This document shows positions 62,375 to 64,000 of a stretch of 64,000 bases of DNA, in pieces (the first letter of the stretch is position 1; each line of letters begins with the position of its first letter). The DNA is taken from positions 13,331 to 77,330 of the forward strand of contig JBGQAK010000017.1 in the NCBI GenBank assembly GCA_041494245.1. The letters run 5' to 3'. Under the pieces are notes generated by a model, which did not search any database, had not been told where the DNA came from, and was given only the letters and a program-made list of their open reading frames with translations. The DNA is from RBG-13-68-16 sp041494245. Lineage in GTDB: Bacteria > Acidobacteriota > Thermoanaerobaculia > Thermoanaerobaculales > Thermoanaerobaculaceae. Both the position numbers and the translations under genes were made by a program.

Positions 62375-64000
62375 CGCCGCTCGGTCAGCCTCGCCTCCAG
62401 CTTTGCGAGCTTCGCCTTCAGGAGGTCGATCTCTGCCCGTTGCGCCTCGATCTGCGTCTGCTGCTCTTGGATCGTGGCGTGCTGCTTCTGCAGCTCGTTA
62501 AGCAGCATCGCCGGCATCTCGTGGTAGGCCACGGTCTCGACCTGGCCGCTGGCGTCGCGCACCACCAACTCCGGCATCACCTGCTCGACCTCCTCCGCGA
62601 CGAGGCCGAACTGCAGCGGACCGTCGGGGTGCGACTTGTAGTGGAACATGACGGGTCGCAGCTCCATCAGGCGGCGAGACGCATCACCCATGTCCACCAC
62701 GTCCTGCTTAAATCGGATCGAGGAGGAGACAGTGCCGAGCTGGCCGTTGGAGTCGATCAGCACGGCGATGGCGTTCTGGCTTCCCGTGGTCACGCCGCGA
62801 ATCCCGGCGATGAAGGTGCGGGTCTGGCTGGAATTCCCGATCCGGATCGTGTTGGCTTCGGCAGCCACGCCTACGTTGCCGATGTCGATGTTGTAGTTGC
62901 CTGTCGTGAGATTCGCGCCGGCACTGAAGCCGAGGCCGATGTTAGAGGAGCCCGTGGTGTTGGCGTACAGGCTCTCAAACCCGCTCGCGGTGTTTCCCCA
63001 GCCCGTGGTGTTGTTGACCAGGCTCCAGAAGCCGCTCGCGGTGTTCCGGTAGCCCGTGGTGTTGTTGGCCAGGCTCCAGTAGCCGCTCGCGGTGTTCTGG
63101 TAGCCCGTGGTGTTGGAGGACAGGCTGTTATACCCGCTCGCGGTGTTCTCGGAGCCCGTGGTGTTGGCTTGCAGGCTGAGCGCGCCGCTCGCGGTATTGG
63201 AGGAGCCCGTGGTGTTGGAAAACAGGCTCTGGTAGCCGCTCGCGGTGTTGGAGGTGCCCGTGGTGTTGGCTTGCAGGCTGAACGCGCCGCTCGCGGTGTT
63301 CTGGTAGCCCGTCGTGTTGGAGGACAGGCTGCTGACGCCGTTCGCGGTGTTGTAGAAGCCCGTGGTGTTGTAGTACAGGCTCCAGGTGCCACTCGCGGTG
63401 TTCCAGGAGCCCGTGGTGTTGGAGTACAGGCTCAGATACCCGCTCGCGGTGTTGTACTTCCCTTGCGTCCCTGAGCCGCCCATCGTGAAGTTGCCCGCGA
63501 GTTGGCCGACGAAGGTGTTGCCCGCATCGGCAGCAGGTCCGTAGTTGTGGAGGAAGCGATCCCCTCCCAGGGTGAGCACGCCGGCACCCACCGCCGTGGT
63601 GGCCGGCATCTCGATCGCACCCGCCACGTACATCGACGAGGGCGGTGGCACCATCGCCTGCTCCGGCGGTCGTGCTTTAGCCGGTGGAGTGGGCAGCACC
63701 CTGACGACCCGAGGACCTGCCGGTGGTGACCCCGGGATCGGCGGCCCGAGCTCCCCCCGAGGACCTGGCGGTGGTGACCCCGGGATGGGCGGCCCCACCT
63801 CCCCAGGCTGCTGGGCTCCCGGGCTGCCGCCAGGCGCCAGCGCAATCGTCACTGTGCTCCCCTCCGAGGTGATCGCGACGTTCTCCCCGGCGCGCAGGAG
63901 GACGTCCCCCGCCAGGGCGTTGAGGCTGCGCACCGCTGGCTCCCCCGCGTAGTACCCGTTGACCTCCACGACCAGCTGCAGCGACCCCGCCTCCGTGACC
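62371..64000 (-). CDS. Surface/tail-fibre-like protein with S74-type C-terminal domain (5' end missing)
   Basis: At least 543 residues; the frame is open to the right edge. From N to C are: a beta-rich segment (LNALAGDVLLRAGENVAITSEG); a Pro/Gly-rich stretch with two copies of a GPPIPGSPP-type unit; ten tandem 17-residue repeats (N-T-A-S-G-x-x-S-L-x-x-N-T-T-G); and a peptidase S74-like chaperone domain (SSIRFKQDVVDM, then FGLVAEEVEQVMPELV). The last about 45 residues form a coiled coil (LQKQHATIQEQQTQIEAQR). S74 domains trimerise and cleave off fibres of phage tails and surface proteins. There are no phage genes nearby, so a cell-surface fibre is likelier. Confidence 0.8.
   Translation of the reverse strand, partial: VTEAGSLQLVVEVNGYYAGEPAVRSLNALAGDVLLRAGENVAITSEGSTVTIALAPGGSPGAQQPGEVGPPIPGSPPPGPRGELGPPIPGSPPAGPRVVRVLPTPPAKARPPEQAMVPPPSSMYVAGAIEMPATTAVGAGVLTLGGDRFLHNYGPAADAGNTFVGQLAGNFTMGGSGTQGKYNTASGYLSLYSNTTGSWNTASGTWSLYYNTTGFYNTANGVSSLSSNTTGYQNTASGAFSLQANTTGTSNTASGYQSLFSNTTGSSNTASGALSLQANTTGSENTASGYNSLSSNTTGYQNTASGYWSLANNTTGYRNTASGFWSLVNNTTGWGNTASGFESLYANTTGSSNIGLGFSAGANLTTGNYNIDIGNVGVAAEANTIRIGNSSQTRTFIAGIRGVTTGSQNAIAVLIDSNGQLGTVSSSIRFKQDVVDMGDASRRLMELRPVMFHYKSHPDGPLQFGLVAEEVEQVMPELVVRDASGQVETVAYHEMPAMLLNELQKQHATIQEQQTQIEAQRAEIDLLKAKLAKLEARLTERR
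62944..63453 (-). repeat. Ten 51-bp coding repeats in the fibre gene
   Basis: Ten uninterrupted 51-bp units encode the 17-residue consensus NTASGYxSLxxNTTGxx. Variation is mostly at two positions in the middle and the last two residues of each unit. Such perfectly phased repeats build a beta-helical or beta-roll shaft. Confidence 0.9.

Noticed and set aside
62944..63453. CRISPR or non-coding minisatellite
   Set aside because: The 51-bp units keep one reading frame and encode a regular 17-residue pattern within a long protein.
62371..64000. Prophage end
   Set aside because: Only the S74-type fibre gene suggests phage; neighbours are housekeeping genes and no other structural or integrase genes are visible.

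Overview
The window is GC-rich chromosomal DNA of a Gram-negative, respiring bacterium. Short intergenic gaps, 1-4 nt start/stop overlaps, outer-membrane components, a complete alternative complex III (ActA-F) next to a caa3-type oxidase, an S46 dipeptidyl-peptidase and a pyruvate:ferredoxin oxidoreductase together suggest an acidobacterium-like organism. That placement is inferred from gene content only. No plasmid, phage or CRISPR structure is present, apart from one small tRNA-bounded segment and one unusual tRNA-linked tandem repeat.

Layout. 1-1261: start of a membrane PAS-domain sensor that runs off the left edge. 1459-6206: an operon of a dihydroorotate-dehydrogenase-like flavoprotein and PFOR (nifJ), with a promoter and a palindromic operator lying over the expected transcription start. 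6315-7777: tRNA-Glu, then a segment bounded by a 31-bp duplication of the tRNA-Lys 3' end that carries one Sel1-repeat gene. 7899-14555: a lipoprotein, purA, an S46 peptidase and a long GreA-like factor. 14556-15490: about 0.9 kb without credible genes but with short repeats.

15491-29229 is one respiratory operon: actABCDEF, a one-TM protein, sco, then caa3 oxidase subunits II, I, III, IV and a second III-like protein. Quinol is oxidised by ACIII, electrons pass through cytochromes c to the CuA/haem c of subunit II, and O2 is reduced at subunit I. Downstream, a ctaB-DUF3179 pair and ctaA (haem A synthesis) are divergently arranged; queE follows ctaA.

33955-39078 is a MarR-regulated tripartite efflux operon (adaptor, ATPase, permease, outer-membrane channel). 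An MscS-type channel and a polytopic glycosyltransferase follow. 42939-46352 is a metal-uptake (probably zinc) locus with a porin, binding protein and permease but no ATPase. 46415-47485 holds a tiny histone-H1-like gene with a strong promoter, a broken gene and a zinc-ribbon/PspC protein.

47575-50126: nitroreductase, then surE-pcm-acylphosphatase (repair/housekeeping). 50211-50552: tRNA-Arg(CCT) whose 3' tail is tandemly repeated with an 88-89 bp period, reminiscent of the E. coli tyrT/rtT locus. 50608-58024: small proteins, ssb, murJ-dtd, an M50 protease, an HU-like protein, an MshEN-domain protein, rimI-tsaB. 58084-62374: mutS-nagZ-queC, translationally coupled. The right end is a large repetitive surface/fibre protein with a C-terminal S74-type domain that runs off the edge.

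Several genes (actA, greA-like, surE, murJ, mutS) have a -10-like hexamer about 7-10 nt before the start codon and no Shine-Dalgarno sequence, which suggests leaderless transcripts.
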